Source: Variovorax sp. OAS795
GTDB lineage: Bacteria > Pseudomonadota > Gammaproteobacteria > Burkholderiales > Burkholderiaceae_C
NCBI RefSeq assembly: GCF_040546685.1
Contig: NZ_JBEPOH010000001.1
Span: 4,402,001-4,466,000, forward strand
Direction: 5' to 3'
Length of the DNA stretch: 64,000 nucleotides
Shown here: in pieces, positions 1 to 8,211 of the stretch
Layout of the letters: each line of letters starts with the position of its first letter
Numbering within the stretch: position 1 is the first letter of the stretch
Position numbers and translations under genes: made by a program
Notes under the pieces: model-generated
Databases searched by the model: none
The model's input: only the letters and a program-made list of their open reading frames with translations
What the model was told of the DNA's origin: nothing

Positions 1-42
1 GCGCAGCGCGTTGCGGACGGAACGGGTGGTGTCGGTCATCAT
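1..42 (-). CDS. Start of an unidentified protein running off the left edge
   Basis: Only the first 14 codons are present (MMTDTTRSVRNALR). The candidate ATG at 42 overlaps the TGA of the upstream gene by one base (TGATG), the usual sign of translational coupling on the minus strand. There is too little sequence to assign a family. Confidence 0.35.
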   Translation of the reverse strand, partial: MMTDTTRSVRNALR

Positions 43-440
43 CAGCATTGGCTCCTCAGTATCTTCATGTCTTCGTCCGACAGCGGCTCGCCGATCGCTG
101 CGCGCATGTTGATGTCGCTGCATCGCCTGGAGGGCGGCGCCCGCCTGGAGGCTGCGGCCTTCTCGGCTTCCGCCGGCGGAGACGGCGGCTGCGCGGCCAC
201 GGCAACGGCCTGCGGCCTCGGCTTCGGCCGCGTGGCTGCCACAGGTGGGGCGGGCGCGGGCCCGGGTTCCGCTGCGGGCGGCACCGGGGCCGGGGTCTCG
301 CGCGGCACCGCGGCCGAAAGGCAGGGCGTGCGGCACGGCTTGGGGTCGGCCGCCGCAGTCGGGGCGGCGCCGTACAGCGCGATCGCCATCGCGATCGGCG
401 CCATGGCGGAAAACGGCGAGGACCGCGCCTGGTAAATCAT
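42..440 (-). CDS. Small exported Ala/Pro-rich protein of unknown function
   Basis: I start this protein at the ATG that gives MIYQARSS, because the next about 30 residues form a plausible signal peptide ending near TAAADP; an upstream ATG at 521 would add an arginine-rich extension before it. The mature part is a low-complexity Ala/Pro linker with several cysteines, followed by a compact C-terminus (CSDINMRAAIGEPLSDEDM...LRSQC) with a Cys at each end. Similar short C-terminal Cys segments occur in small Burkholderiales secreted proteins, but no function is known to me. Its stop codon overlaps the start of the next minus-strand gene. Periplasmic localisation is inferred from the signal peptide only. 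Confidence 0.6.
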   Translation of the reverse strand: MIYQARSSPFSAMAPIAMAIALYGAAPTAAADPKPCRTPCLSAAVPRETPAPVPPAAEPGPAPAPPVAATRPKPRPQAVAVAAQPPSPPAEAEKAAASRRAPPSRRCSDINMRAAIGEPLSDEDMKILRSQC

Positions 441-564
441 CAGCCGGCAAATGTAGAGCGCCGGGCGCCTTCCGCCATCTCGCCAAATGGCCACCCTGCC
501 GAACGGCATAGGCATGCACATCGCGCGTTGACAAGCCCCGAGGGGCAGGAAGCTCAGGACAAAT

Positions 565-1515
565 TCAGGGGAGCCACTGCACCAGCGTCATCACCAGGGT
601 CAGCGTGGCCAGCGCAAGCACCGTCGACATTGCGACGCTCGCGGTCACGAGGTCTTCGGCCGTGCGGTAGCGCTGCGAAAAGAGAAAGACGTTGGCGCCG
701 ATCGGCAGCGCGGCCGCCACCACCATCACGGTGAGCGGAATGCCGCGCACGCCCAGCAGCCAGCCGATGCCGGCCACCAGCAGCGGATGCAGCAGGTTCT
801 TCACCAGCGACTGCACCATCGCGCCGCGCCAGTGCCGGCCGATGGGCGTCAGCGCGAGCGTGATGCCCACCATCACGAGCGCCACCGGACCGAAGGCCTG
901 CCCGAGCAGCATGATCGGCTTGTCGATCGATTCGGGCATCACGAGCCCCGTCTGCGCGAACACCAGCCCCGCGATGATCGGCAGCGGCACCGGATGGATG
1001 ATGGCATTGCGCAGCGCGCGCAGCACGGTGCGCGCCATGGGGCGCTTCTGCTGCCCGCTCTCGGCCGCATGCTCGCGGGCCACAGCCAGTTCAAGCACCA
1101 CCGTGGCGCTGGTCAGGAGCACCAGCGAATGCAGCGAGATCAGCGTGAGCAGCACCACCATGCCCTGCTCGCCATAGGCCAGGCCCACCAGCACGATGCC
1201 GATCATCACGGTGTTGCTGTAGGTATTGGCCAGTGCGATGACGGCGGCCGTGCGGTTGAAGCCGCGCAGCGCCAGCGTGGCCGCGAACAGCAGCCCCGAG
1301 GCAATGAAGTACGCCGCCACCGGCTTCAGGCTCAGCGCCTGCACGTGCACCGTGCTCATGGCGCGAAACAGCAGCGCCGGCGCCAGCAGCAGGAAGATCA
1401 GGTTCGAAAGATCCTTCACCGCATTGCCGCCGATCCAGCGGCGCCGACCGGCCACGAAGCCCGCGGCAATGAGGAAGACGACGGGCAGCAGGGAAGAGAT
1501 GACGAACGAATTCAC
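565..1515 (-). CDS. AEC family transporter (auxin efflux carrier-like)
   Basis: This 316-residue protein is almost entirely hydrophobic, with about ten membrane segments in two groups of five around a central polar loop (AREHAAESGQQKRP), the usual organisation and length of the AEC/membrane transport protein family. The segment FNRTAAVIALANTYSNTVMIG resembles the conserved Asn-rich crossover of the first half. Translation starts at a GTG (VNSFVIS). Bacterial family members export or import organic acids such as malate or malonate, but the substrate cannot be read from this sequence. It appears to be transcribed alone, convergent with nothing obvious, and is separated from the TonB receptor gene upstream by about 46 bases. 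Confidence 0.85.
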   Translation of the reverse strand: MNSFVISSLLPVVFLIAAGFVAGRRRWIGGNAVKDLSNLIFLLLAPALLFRAMSTVHVQALSLKPVAAYFIASGLLFAATLALRGFNRTAAVIALANTYSNTVMIGIVLVGLAYGEQGMVVLLTLISLHSLVLLTSATVVLELAVAREHAAESGQQKRPMARTVLRALRNAIIHPVPLPIIAGLVFAQTGLVMPESIDKPIMLLGQAFGPVALVMVGITLALTPIGRHWRGAMVQSLVKNLLHPLLVAGIGWLLGVRGIPLTVMVVAAALPIGANVFLFSQRYRTAEDLVTASVAMSTVLALATLTLVMTLVQWLP

Positions 1516-1561
1516 CCGCCGAGGATAGCGTCTCGCCTGCCCTCCCCTCGCTGCCTGCCGC

Positions 1562-3667
1562 TTAGAACGTCACGCGCAGGCCGACCTTCATCGAACGTCC
1601 CGGCAGCGGCGCGTTCGGGTACACGGTCGTCGTCAGGATCGAGGTCGGGCTGTAGGCCAGCTTGTTGGTGATGTTGTCGATGCGCGCATACCAGGTGAGG
1701 TTGGCGCGCTGCACCTTCATGCGGTAGGAGATCGAGGCGTTCCACAGCGTGTAGGCCTCGGTCTCGCGGGCGCCGACGCTCGGCACGTGGCGCTGTGCCG
1801 CGTTGTAGTCGAAGCCCAGGCGAGCGCTCCACGGGCCGTTGCCATAGGCCAGCGTCGCGCCCGCGCGGAACGGCGCGATGCGCGGCAGCGGCTCGCCGGT
1901 GTCCAGGTTCCTGGCGCGCACCACGTCGCCGCGCCATTCGAGGTCGAGCGTCGAGGCATCGGCCATGCGCGCGAATCCGTCGGGGCCCATGAGGCGCAGG
2001 TTGCCGCTGGCCTCGATGCCGGTGAAACGCGCGCGCACGCCGCTGTAGAGGTACTCGGCCAGCGTGTCGGTGGCGGCGGGATCGGTGACCACCTGCCCTT
2101 CTTCGTCGAGCGTGCGACCCGAAGCCGTGAGGCCGATGTAGTTGCTGAACTGCGTGACATAGGCGTTCACGCGTGCCGTGTTGGCGCCCGACTTCCATTG
2201 CGCACCGACATCGAGCCCGGTGGACTTTTCCTTCTGCAGGTCCGGATTGCCGACCTCCCAGGCCGCGGTGGCCACGTGCGGCCCGTTGGCGAGCAGCTCG
2301 TAGTCCTTCGGCGCGCGCTCGGTGTAGGCGAGGTTCGAGGTGAGCTGCCACTGCGGCGCCAGGTTGACCAGCGCGCCGATGGCCGCGCTGTGCGGGTTGA
2401 ACGTGCGCTCGCCGACGGCAAAACGCGTCACCGTGGGATCGTCCGGGTAGCCGAGCGACCTGACGCGGACTTTCTCGGTGCGTGCGCCGAAGCTCAGCCG
2501 GCCCCACGAGGTGCCGAGCTCTTCATAAAGGAACAGCGCATCGGAGCGGGTGCGGCTGTGCGGCGCGAAGGCTTCCTCGCCGTCGGCGGCAAAGCGGTTG
2601 CTTTCGCTCGAGAAACCGACCAGGCCTTCGAAGTTGCCGATCTTCCGGTGGCGCGCTTCGATGCGCAGGTCGTTGCTCATGTTCGAGAACGTGGTGCCGG
2701 CCTCGCCACCTTCGTATTCGGTGTGGCGGTAGTTGGTGTGGCTGGCCTTGACGTGCACGCTGCTCACGATGCCGCCCGGGCGCCACTCGCCTTCGATCGC
2801 ATAGCGGTCGGACTTCATGCCGATCGTCACGTCGTCCTCCGCCACGGTGCCGTAGTTGCTGCGGTAGGTGCTGGCCGAGGCGCCGATATAGCCCTGGTCG
2901 AAGAACAGCGTGCCGCCCACCGCGCCGCCATGCGCTTCGTTCGCCGAGTTGCAGATCTTGCGTGCGAGCCAGGGACGCCCGGGCTTGCTGCATTCCAGGT
3001 CGATGGGCACCGAGACGTCCTTCGAGTCGCGGTTGAACGCATCGACGTGCAGCGCGAAGCGGTCGTTGCCGCCTTCGAGCACCACGCCGCCGCTCTTCTC
3101 CTTGTTGCCGCTGGAAAAGCCCAGGTCGGCACGGCCGCCGAAGCCGTTGACCGGCTCGGTCGGGATGCGGTTGTCGATGACGTTGACCACGCCGCCGACC
3201 GCGCTGCCGCCGTACTGCAGTGCCGACGGTCCGCGCAGCACTTCGAGGCGCTCGGTGACCAGCGCGTCCACGGGCACCGCGTGGTCGTAGCTCAGCGCCG
3301 ATGCGTCGGGCGCGCCACCGCCGTTCTGCAGGATGCGGATGCGGTCGCCGTCCTGGCCGCGGATGATCGGGCGGCTCGCATTGGGGCCGAAGTAGCTGCT
3401 GCTCACGCCGGGCAGGTTGTTGAGGGTTTCGCCCAGCGTCGAGTCGGAGCGCATCAGGAGCTTGTCGCCGGACAGCGTGGTGGTGGGCGCGATCAACTCG
3501 CTGGCGCCCAGCGGATTGCCGGTGACGGCGATCTCGGGCAGCGTGGCGGCCGGGGCCGCGTCGGCGGGTTGCGCCTGGGGTGCGGGCTGGGCCTGGGCCA
3601 TGCTCGCGAAAGAGGCGAGCGAAAGAACGGCAGCGCCAATGGCGTTGCGACGGAAATTGGGAATCAT
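1562..3667 (-). CDS. TonB-dependent outer-membrane receptor, possibly for zinc (ZnuD-like)
   Basis: The 701-residue protein begins with a signal peptide (MIPNFRRNAIGAAVLSLASF...AQA), followed by a TonB-box-like stretch (LPEIAVTG, about residues 42-50), a plug domain with the RGQDGDRIRILQNGG and LRGPSALQYGGSAVGGVVNV motifs, and a barrel that ends in a C-terminal Phe (KVGLRVTF). I rejected the longer upstream start because MIPNF opens directly on the signal peptide. An extracellular-loop segment around CSKPGRPWLARKIC has two cysteines and nearby His residues. The gene sits downstream of a His-rich exported protein, a pairing that suggests a divalent metal such as zinc rather than a siderophore. 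The receptor class is certain; the substrate is a guess. Confidence 0.85.
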   Translation of the reverse strand: MIPNFRRNAIGAAVLSLASFASMAQAQPAPQAQPADAAPAATLPEIAVTGNPLGASELIAPTTTLSGDKLLMRSDSTLGETLNNLPGVSSSYFGPNASRPIIRGQDGDRIRILQNGGGAPDASALSYDHAVPVDALVTERLEVLRGPSALQYGGSAVGGVVNVIDNRIPTEPVNGFGGRADLGFSSGNKEKSGGVVLEGGNDRFALHVDAFNRDSKDVSVPIDLECSKPGRPWLARKICNSANEAHGGAVGGTLFFDQGYIGASASTYRSNYGTVAEDDVTIGMKSDRYAIEGEWRPGGIVSSVHVKASHTNYRHTEYEGGEAGTTFSNMSNDLRIEARHRKIGNFEGLVGFSSESNRFAADGEEAFAPHSRTRSDALFLYEELGTSWGRLSFGARTEKVRVRSLGYPDDPTVTRFAVGERTFNPHSAAIGALVNLAPQWQLTSNLAYTERAPKDYELLANGPHVATAAWEVGNPDLQKEKSTGLDVGAQWKSGANTARVNAYVTQFSNYIGLTASGRTLDEEGQVVTDPAATDTLAEYLYSGVRARFTGIEASGNLRLMGPDGFARMADASTLDLEWRGDVVRARNLDTGEPLPRIAPFRAGATLAYGNGPWSARLGFDYNAAQRHVPSVGARETEAYTLWNASISYRMKVQRANLTWYARIDNITNKLAYSPTSILTTTVYPNAPLPGRSMKVGLRVTF

Positions 3668-3746
3668 GAAAAGGCAATCGTTGAACCAAGGGACGGCTTG
3701 CCGCCACCCGCAGGGTGCGGGTGCAGCAACCGGAACACGGGGAGAT

Positions 3747-4163
3747 TCAGCGAGTGGAAGGCGGGCCGCGCGCGTCGAACAGCGCAACCCAGCGGGCGAT
3801 GGCCTCGCCCTGGAGATAGGCAAAGGTGGCGGTCGGCAGCAGCACCGGCAGCACCAGCGTCGGCACGCCCAACGCGCCCGAGCCGTGCGACAGCTGGTCG
3901 TACAGCCGGCATTCGGCATCGGAGTGGTCGCCGAACAGGCCGGCGATGCCGCGCGGCGCCGCATGCACGTGCGCACCATCGGAGTCAGCGGCCTGGGCGT
4001 TGGCATCGGCCAGCGCATGGGCGTGCGCCAGGCCAGGCGCGTGCAGCGTGCCGTGCACGAGCCCCAGCGTGCCCGCGAACCACAGCGCCACCATCAGCAC
4101 GATGGCGATCGCGCGCGCGGGCAGGACCGACCGGTTCAAGGCTGGGGTGAGCGCGGTGTGCAC
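3747..4163 (-). CDS. His-rich exported or membrane-anchored protein beside a TonB receptor
   Basis: This 138-residue protein starts at a GTG and has an N-terminal hydrophobic segment (ARAIAIVLMVALWFAGTLGL) that may be a signal peptide or anchor. It is followed by a stretch with repeated histidines (HGTLHAPGLAHAHA, then GAHVHAAPRG and GDHSDAEC) and a second apolar segment near PTLVLPVLLPTATFAYL. No family is recognised with certainty. The histidine clusters and its position 79 bases upstream of a TonB receptor, on the same strand, suggest periplasmic metal binding coupled to that receptor. A DUF2946-type copper or zinc accessory protein is one possible reading. Confidence 0.6.
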   Translation of the reverse strand: MHTALTPALNRSVLPARAIAIVLMVALWFAGTLGLVHGTLHAPGLAHAHALADANAQAADSDGAHVHAAPRGIAGLFGDHSDAECRLYDQLSHGSGALGVPTLVLPVLLPTATFAYLQGEAIARWVALFDARGPPSTR

Positions 4164-4185
4164 GGAAGGCGGGGCCGGGAAAAGA

Positions 4186-4737
4186 TCAGCCCTTGACCCG
4201 CGAGGCGAAGGTCTTCTGGAACTTCTCGACCTTGGGGCCGACGACGAAAGCGCAGTAGCCCTGGTTCGGGTTGTTCAGGAAGTAGTCCTGGTGATAGGCC
4301 TCGGCCGCCGAGTAGTTGGCGAGCGGCGCCACCTCGGTCACGATCGGCGACGCGTAGGTCTTGCTTGCCTCGATCTCGCGGATGACCTCGTCTGCCACCC
4401 GCTTTTGCGCATCGCTTGTCACGTAGATGCCGCTGCGGTACTGGGTGCCTGCGTCGTTGCCCTGGCGGTTCAGCGTCGTGGGGTCGTGCACCACGAAGAA
4501 GATCTCCAGGATTTCGCGCAGGCTGATGGCGGCGGGGTCGAACTCGACCTTGACCACTTCCGCATGCCCGGTGCGGCCGGTGCAGACCTGCTCGTAGCTC
4601 GGGTTGACGGTCTGGCCGTTGCAATACCCCGATTCCACGTCGACCACGCCCTGAACGCGGTCGAACACGGCCTCGGTACACCAGAAGCAGCCTCCACCGA
4701 GCACGATGGTTTCTGTGGGCGACGGTGAAGAGGACAT
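4186..4737 (-). CDS. msrA: Peptide methionine sulfoxide reductase A
   Basis: MsrA reduces methionine-S-sulfoxide in proteins and free methionine, a cytoplasmic oxidative-damage repair step recycled by thioredoxin. The 183-residue protein carries the signature GGGCFWCTEAVF with the catalytic Cys17 and neighbouring Cys20, the family motif GYCNGQTVNPSYEQVCTGRTGHAE, and a resolving Cys near the C-terminus (NQGYCAFVV). Length is typical of single-domain MsrA; there is no fused MsrB. It ends 22 bases before the start of the His-rich exported protein and is divergent from the TetR regulator, with which it shares a 101-base promoter region. Confidence 0.96.
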   Translation of the reverse strand: MSSSPSPTETIVLGGGCFWCTEAVFDRVQGVVDVESGYCNGQTVNPSYEQVCTGRTGHAEVVKVEFDPAAISLREILEIFFVVHDPTTLNRQGNDAGTQYRSGIYVTSDAQKRVADEVIREIEASKTYASPIVTEVAPLANYSAAEAYHQDYFLNNPNQGYCAFVVGPKVEKFQKTFASRVKG

Positions 4738-4814
4738 AGGCTGCTCCGGCAGGTGGGAAAAAGGCGAACCCGATATTGTCGCGGCTTGACGGCCCCGATG
4801 CGGGTCACTACATT

Positions 4815-4828
4815 ACTAACCCGTCAGT
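4815..4828. promoter_or_regulatory. Candidate TetR operator (imperfect palindrome)
   Basis: The sequence ACTAACCCGTCAGT has matching half-sites ACT.AC and GT.AGT around a two-base centre. It lies 11 bases upstream of the TetR ATG and about 80 bases upstream of msrA on the other strand, the expected position for an autoregulatory operator of the divergent regulator. Binding is inferred from symmetry and position only. Confidence 0.5.
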
Positions 4829-4838
4829 CATTAATCTC

Positions 4839-5516
4839 ATGCCCACGCCCCGTTTCCTTGCCGACAAGCTCTGTCCTGTGCGCTCCAAACGCGAGCGCCG
4901 CAAGGAGGCGCGTCCGGGCGAGCTGCTGGCCGCGGCGCTCGACCTGTTCGTCGAAAAGGGCTTTGCCGCCACCCGTTCCGAGGAGGTGGCCGCCCGCGCG
5001 GGGGTCTCCAAGGGCACCCTCTTCCTGTATTTCCCGAGCAAGGAAGAGCTCTTCAAGGCCGTGGTGGTCGAGAACCTCAGCGGCCGGTTCTCCGAATGGA
5101 ACCAGGAGTTCGAGACCTTCGAGGGCAGCACGGCGGACATGCTGCGCTATTGCATGCGCATCTGGTGGGAGCGGGTCGGCATGACCAAGGCCTCGGGGCT
5201 GACCAAGCTCATGATGAGCGAAGGCGCCAATTTCCCCGAACTGGCCGAGTTCTACCGCCGGGAGGTGATCCGTCCCGGCCACACGCTGCTGCGGCGCATC
5301 CTGCAGCGCGGCATCGACCGCGGCGAATTCGCGCCGGTGGACGTCGACCATGCCATCTACGCCGTGATCGCGCCCATGATGTTCCTCATGCTCTGGAAGC
5401 ATTCGGCCATGGTCTGCGTCGACGAGGATGCCCCGCTCGACCCCGAAAAATACCTTGCGACGCAGGCCGAGACCGTGCTCTACGGCCTCACGCGCCCGCC
5501 GGGAGCCGCGGCATGA
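4839..5516 (+). CDS. TetR/AcrR family transcriptional regulator
   Basis: This 225-residue protein has a typical N-terminal TetR helix-turn-helix (ALDLFVEKGFAATRSEEVAARAGVSKGTLFLYFPSKEELF, about residues 29-67) preceded by a basic arm (RSKRERRKEARPGE), then an all-helical ligand-binding domain. I chose the ATG at 4839 rather than an in-frame GTG-type start upstream, because the upstream codons would run through the palindromic operator. The downstream genes include a TolC-type outer-membrane protein, so control of efflux is possible, as for AcrR-like regulators, but Pcm and rhodanese genes lie between and no inner-membrane pump is present here. The ligand is unknown. Confidence 0.9.
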   Translation: MPTPRFLADKLCPVRSKRERRKEARPGELLAAALDLFVEKGFAATRSEEVAARAGVSKGTLFLYFPSKEELFKAVVVENLSGRFSEWNQEFETFEGSTADMLRYCMRIWWERVGMTKASGLTKLMMSEGANFPELAEFYRREVIRPGHTLLRRILQRGIDRGEFAPVDVDHAIYAVIAPMMFLMLWKHSAMVCVDEDAPLDPEKYLATQAETVLYGLTRPPGAAA

Positions 5517-5610
5517 CGGGCAACAAATGGATGGCGGGCCACCCGCGGGCCGGGGCTGGGCAACCTAAAATTGAAGGTTTGTCCTGAGTCCCACAAGGAA
5601 AAGCCCCGCA

Positions 5611-6288
5611 ATGAACCCGACCCCCACCCTCGAGCGCTTGCGCTTCAACATGATCGAGCAGCAGATCCGGCCCTGGGACGTGCTCGACCTCGAAATTCTC
5701 GACCTGCTGGCCACCATCCGCCGCGAAGACTACGTGCCGGCCGAGCACCGCGCGCTCGCCTTCTTCGACATGGAGCTTCCGCTCGGCGACGGCTCGGTTC
5801 CGGGCCAGGTGATGCTGTCGCCCAAGGTCGAGGCACGCATGCTCCAGGACCTGCATGTGCAAAAGCACGAGTCGGTGCTCGAGATCGGCACCGGATCGGG
5901 CTTCATGGCCGCCCTGCTCGCCCATCGCGCGGCCCAGGTGCTGTCGCTCGAGATCGATCCCGTGCTGGCCGCCCGCGCCGCCGACACGCTGCGCCAGAAC
6001 GGCGTGACCAATGTCGAGGTGCGCAATGCCGATGGCGCCGTGCCGCTGCCCAGCGGCCCGAGCTTCGACGTGATCGTGCTCAGCGGCTCGGTGGCGCGCA
6101 TTCCGCAAAACCTGCTCGGCTCGCTGAAGGTGGGCGGCCGCCTCGCCGCCATCGTGGGCGACGAACCGATGATGCGCGCCCACTTCGTCACGCGCAGCAC
6201 CGAAAGCAAATGGGACACCATCCAGCCCTGGGACACGGTGGCACCGCGTCTGCTCAACTTTCCCGAGCCCTCGCGCTTCTCTTTCTGA
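5611..6288 (+). CDS. pcm: Protein-L-isoaspartate O-methyltransferase family protein
   Basis: This 225-residue protein has the SAM-binding motif I of the PCMT family (VLEIGTGSGFMAALLAH, about residues 88-104), motif II (SFDVIVLSGSV) and the N-terminal segment RFNMIEQQIRPWDV found in the shorter Burkholderiales PCMT-like proteins. Authentic Pcm transfers a methyl group from SAM to isoaspartyl residues in aged proteins. The residues around the substrate pocket are less canonical than in E. coli Pcm, so a related methyltransferase role cannot be excluded. It is the first gene of a run with a rhodanese and TolC, which follow at 14- and 22-base spacings. Confidence 0.85.
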   Translation: MNPTPTLERLRFNMIEQQIRPWDVLDLEILDLLATIRREDYVPAEHRALAFFDMELPLGDGSVPGQVMLSPKVEARMLQDLHVQKHESVLEIGTGSGFMAALLAHRAAQVLSLEIDPVLAARAADTLRQNGVTNVEVRNADGAVPLPSGPSFDVIVLSGSVARIPQNLLGSLKVGGRLAAIVGDEPMMRAHFVTRSTESKWDTIQPWDTVAPRLLNFPEPSRFSF

Positions 6289-6302
6289 CCGGGCACCACC
6301 GC

Positions 6303-6641
6303 ATGATCGATCAAGTCCGCCCGTCCGACCTGGCCGCCTGGTTTGCGCAGAGCCCCGGCGCCGTGCCCGTGCTGCTCGACGTGCGTGAGCCCTGGGAGCT
6401 GCAGACGGCAAGCGTCGCCCCCCAGGGCTTCACGCTGGTCGCCATCCCGATGAACGAGATTCCGGGGCGCCTTTCCGAACTCGACGAAGGCCAGCGCATC
6501 GCCTGCCTCTGCCATCACGGCGCGCGCAGCCAGCGCGTGGCGGCCTTCCTGAGCCAGAACGGCTTTGCCGAGGTGGCCAACGTGGCCGGCGGCATCGACG
6601 CCTGGTCCGCACAGCACGACCCCGCCGTGCCGCGCTACTGA
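6303..6641 (+). CDS. Single-domain rhodanese (sulfurtransferase-like) protein
   Basis: A 112-residue cytoplasmic protein made of one rhodanese domain. Visible motifs are VPVLLDVREPWE near the N-terminus, the active-site loop CHHGARS with catalytic Cys70, and the C-terminal NVAGGIDAWS. Such proteins bind persulfide or transfer sulfane sulfur to cyanide or protein acceptors. The loop is the length typical of sulfur-transferring rather than Cdc25-type enzymes. It lies between the PCMT and TolC genes in the same orientation, an arrangement I recognise from Comamonadaceae genomes, but nothing in the sequence explains the functional link. Confidence 0.9.
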   Translation: MIDQVRPSDLAAWFAQSPGAVPVLLDVREPWELQTASVAPQGFTLVAIPMNEIPGRLSELDEGQRIACLCHHGARSQRVAAFLSQNGFAEVANVAGGIDAWSAQHDPAVPRY

Positions 6642-6663
6642 TTCTTTCTCCCAAGGACGTTCA

Positions 6664-8196
6664 ATGCCTTCCAGGCCCAGGCTCTTGCCTCTTTCCGCGG
6701 CGCTCGCAAGTCTCTTTGCCACGCTGCTCGCATTGCCGGCCCAAGGCCAGACACTGAACGAACTCTACGATTCCGCGCGCGGGTTCGATGCCACCTACCA
6801 GGGTGCCCGCGCCCAGTACGAGGCAACCGTGGCGCGCGCCGCGCAGGCCAAGGCCGGCATCCTGCCGGCGGTGGGACTCACCGCCGGCGTATCGCGCAAC
6901 GCGCTCGACATCGACACGCTCACCGGCCCCGGCCGCGGAACGACGACGCCGCGCGACTTCACCACGCAGAACATCGGCGTCAACGCCACGCAGCCGCTCT
7001 ACCGGCCCGCCAACTGGGCCACCTACGAGCAGGGCAAGCGCCAGGCCGAGATCGCGGAGGCGGTGCTCACCGCGGCCGAGCAGGACCTGATCGTGCGCGT
7101 GAGCCAAGCCTACTTCGACGTGCTCGCGAGCCAGGACAGCCTGACGCTGGTGCGCGCGCAGAAGGTGGCCGTGGCCGAGCAGCTCGCATCGGCCAAGCGC
7201 AACTTCGAGGTCGGCACCTCCACCATCACCGACACGCGTGAAGCCCAGGCGCGGTACGACCTCGTCATTGCGCAGGAGATCGCCGCCGAGAACGACCTGC
7301 AGGTGAAGAAGGTGGTGCTCGACCAGCTCGTGGGCCGGCCGGGCAGCGTGCCGGTGCCGCTGGCGCAGCCCGTGGTGCTGCCCACCGCCATGCCCGCCAA
7401 CATCGAGGCCTGGGTTGCGCAGGCCGAGGACGTGCATCCCTCGATCCGCCAGGCGCGGCTCGGGCTGGACGTGGCGGGGCTGGAAATACGCAAGGCCGAA
7501 GCCGGCCACAAGCCCACGCTGGACGCCAACCTGGGCTACAACGTCACGCGCAACCCGCAGGGGACCAGCACCAGCACCGTGGGCACGCGCATCAATGCCG
7601 CGTCCGTGGGCGTGGTGTTCAACCTGCCGCTGTTCGCTGGCTTCGCGACCGAGAACCGCATCAAGGAAACGCTGGCGCTCGAAGACCAGTCGCGCAGCGT
7701 GCTCGAAGGCACCCGCCGCAGCGTGGCGCAGGCCACGCGCGCGGCCTACCTGGGGCTGGTGTCCGGCGCGGGCCAGGTGAAGGCGCTCGAAGCCGCCGAG
7801 GCTTCGAGCCAGAGCGCGCTCGATGCGAACCGGCTGGGCTACCAGGTGGGCGTGCGCATCAACATCGACGTGCTCAATTCGCAGAGCCAGCTGTTCCAGA
7901 CCAAGCGCGATCTCGCGCAGGCGCGCTACAACGTGCTGCTGGGCAACCTGAAGCTGCGCCAGGCGAACGGCACGCTGACGGTGGAAGACATGAACGCGAT
8001 CAACGCGACGCTGGCGAAGAACGGAAGCACGCCTGCCGCCGCGCCTTCTTCGTCGCCGTCTCCTTCGACAGTGCCGGTGGCGCCGCCCAGCATTCCGGTG
8101 GTGCCGCCGGTGACCGTGCCGCCGTTCAATCCGCCGGCACCGACGATGCCCTCGGCACCGCCGCCACCGGTGATCCTGAATCCCCCGGTTCGCTGA
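6664..8196 (+). CDS. tolC: TolC family outer-membrane efflux protein
   Basis: A 510-residue outer-membrane channel subunit. It has a cleavable signal peptide (LPLSAALASLFATLLALPAQGQ), two repeated halves of helices with Ala/Gln-rich heptads (for example RVSQAYFDVLASQDSLTLVRAQ and ATRAAYLGLVSGAGQVKALEAAE) and strand segments such as GLTAGVSRNALDID. Like TolC it should trimerise and serve type I secretion or RND/ABC/MFS pumps. The C-terminal about 65 residues are a Pro/Ser/Val-rich tail absent from E. coli TolC. It is the last gene of the PCMT-rhodanese run; no pump partner is adjacent, suggesting a general-purpose channel. It is convergent with waaA, whose stop is 15 bases away. Confidence 0.93.
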   Translation: MPSRPRLLPLSAALASLFATLLALPAQGQTLNELYDSARGFDATYQGARAQYEATVARAAQAKAGILPAVGLTAGVSRNALDIDTLTGPGRGTTTPRDFTTQNIGVNATQPLYRPANWATYEQGKRQAEIAEAVLTAAEQDLIVRVSQAYFDVLASQDSLTLVRAQKVAVAEQLASAKRNFEVGTSTITDTREAQARYDLVIAQEIAAENDLQVKKVVLDQLVGRPGSVPVPLAQPVVLPTAMPANIEAWVAQAEDVHPSIRQARLGLDVAGLEIRKAEAGHKPTLDANLGYNVTRNPQGTSTSTVGTRINAASVGVVFNLPLFAGFATENRIKETLALEDQSRSVLEGTRRSVAQATRAAYLGLVSGAGQVKALEAAEASSQSALDANRLGYQVGVRINIDVLNSQSQLFQTKRDLAQARYNVLLGNLKLRQANGTLTVEDMNAINATLAKNGSTPAAAPSSSPSPSTVPVAPPSIPVVPPVTVPPFNPPAPTMPSAPPPPVILNPPVR

Positions 8197-8211
8197 GGAT
8201 CCGGCGCGCGG

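Noticed and set aside
3668..4018. N-terminal extension of the first TonB receptor up to 4018
   Set aside because: The added residues are Arg/Pro-rich and overlap the His-rich gene in another frame; the signal peptide begins at 3667.
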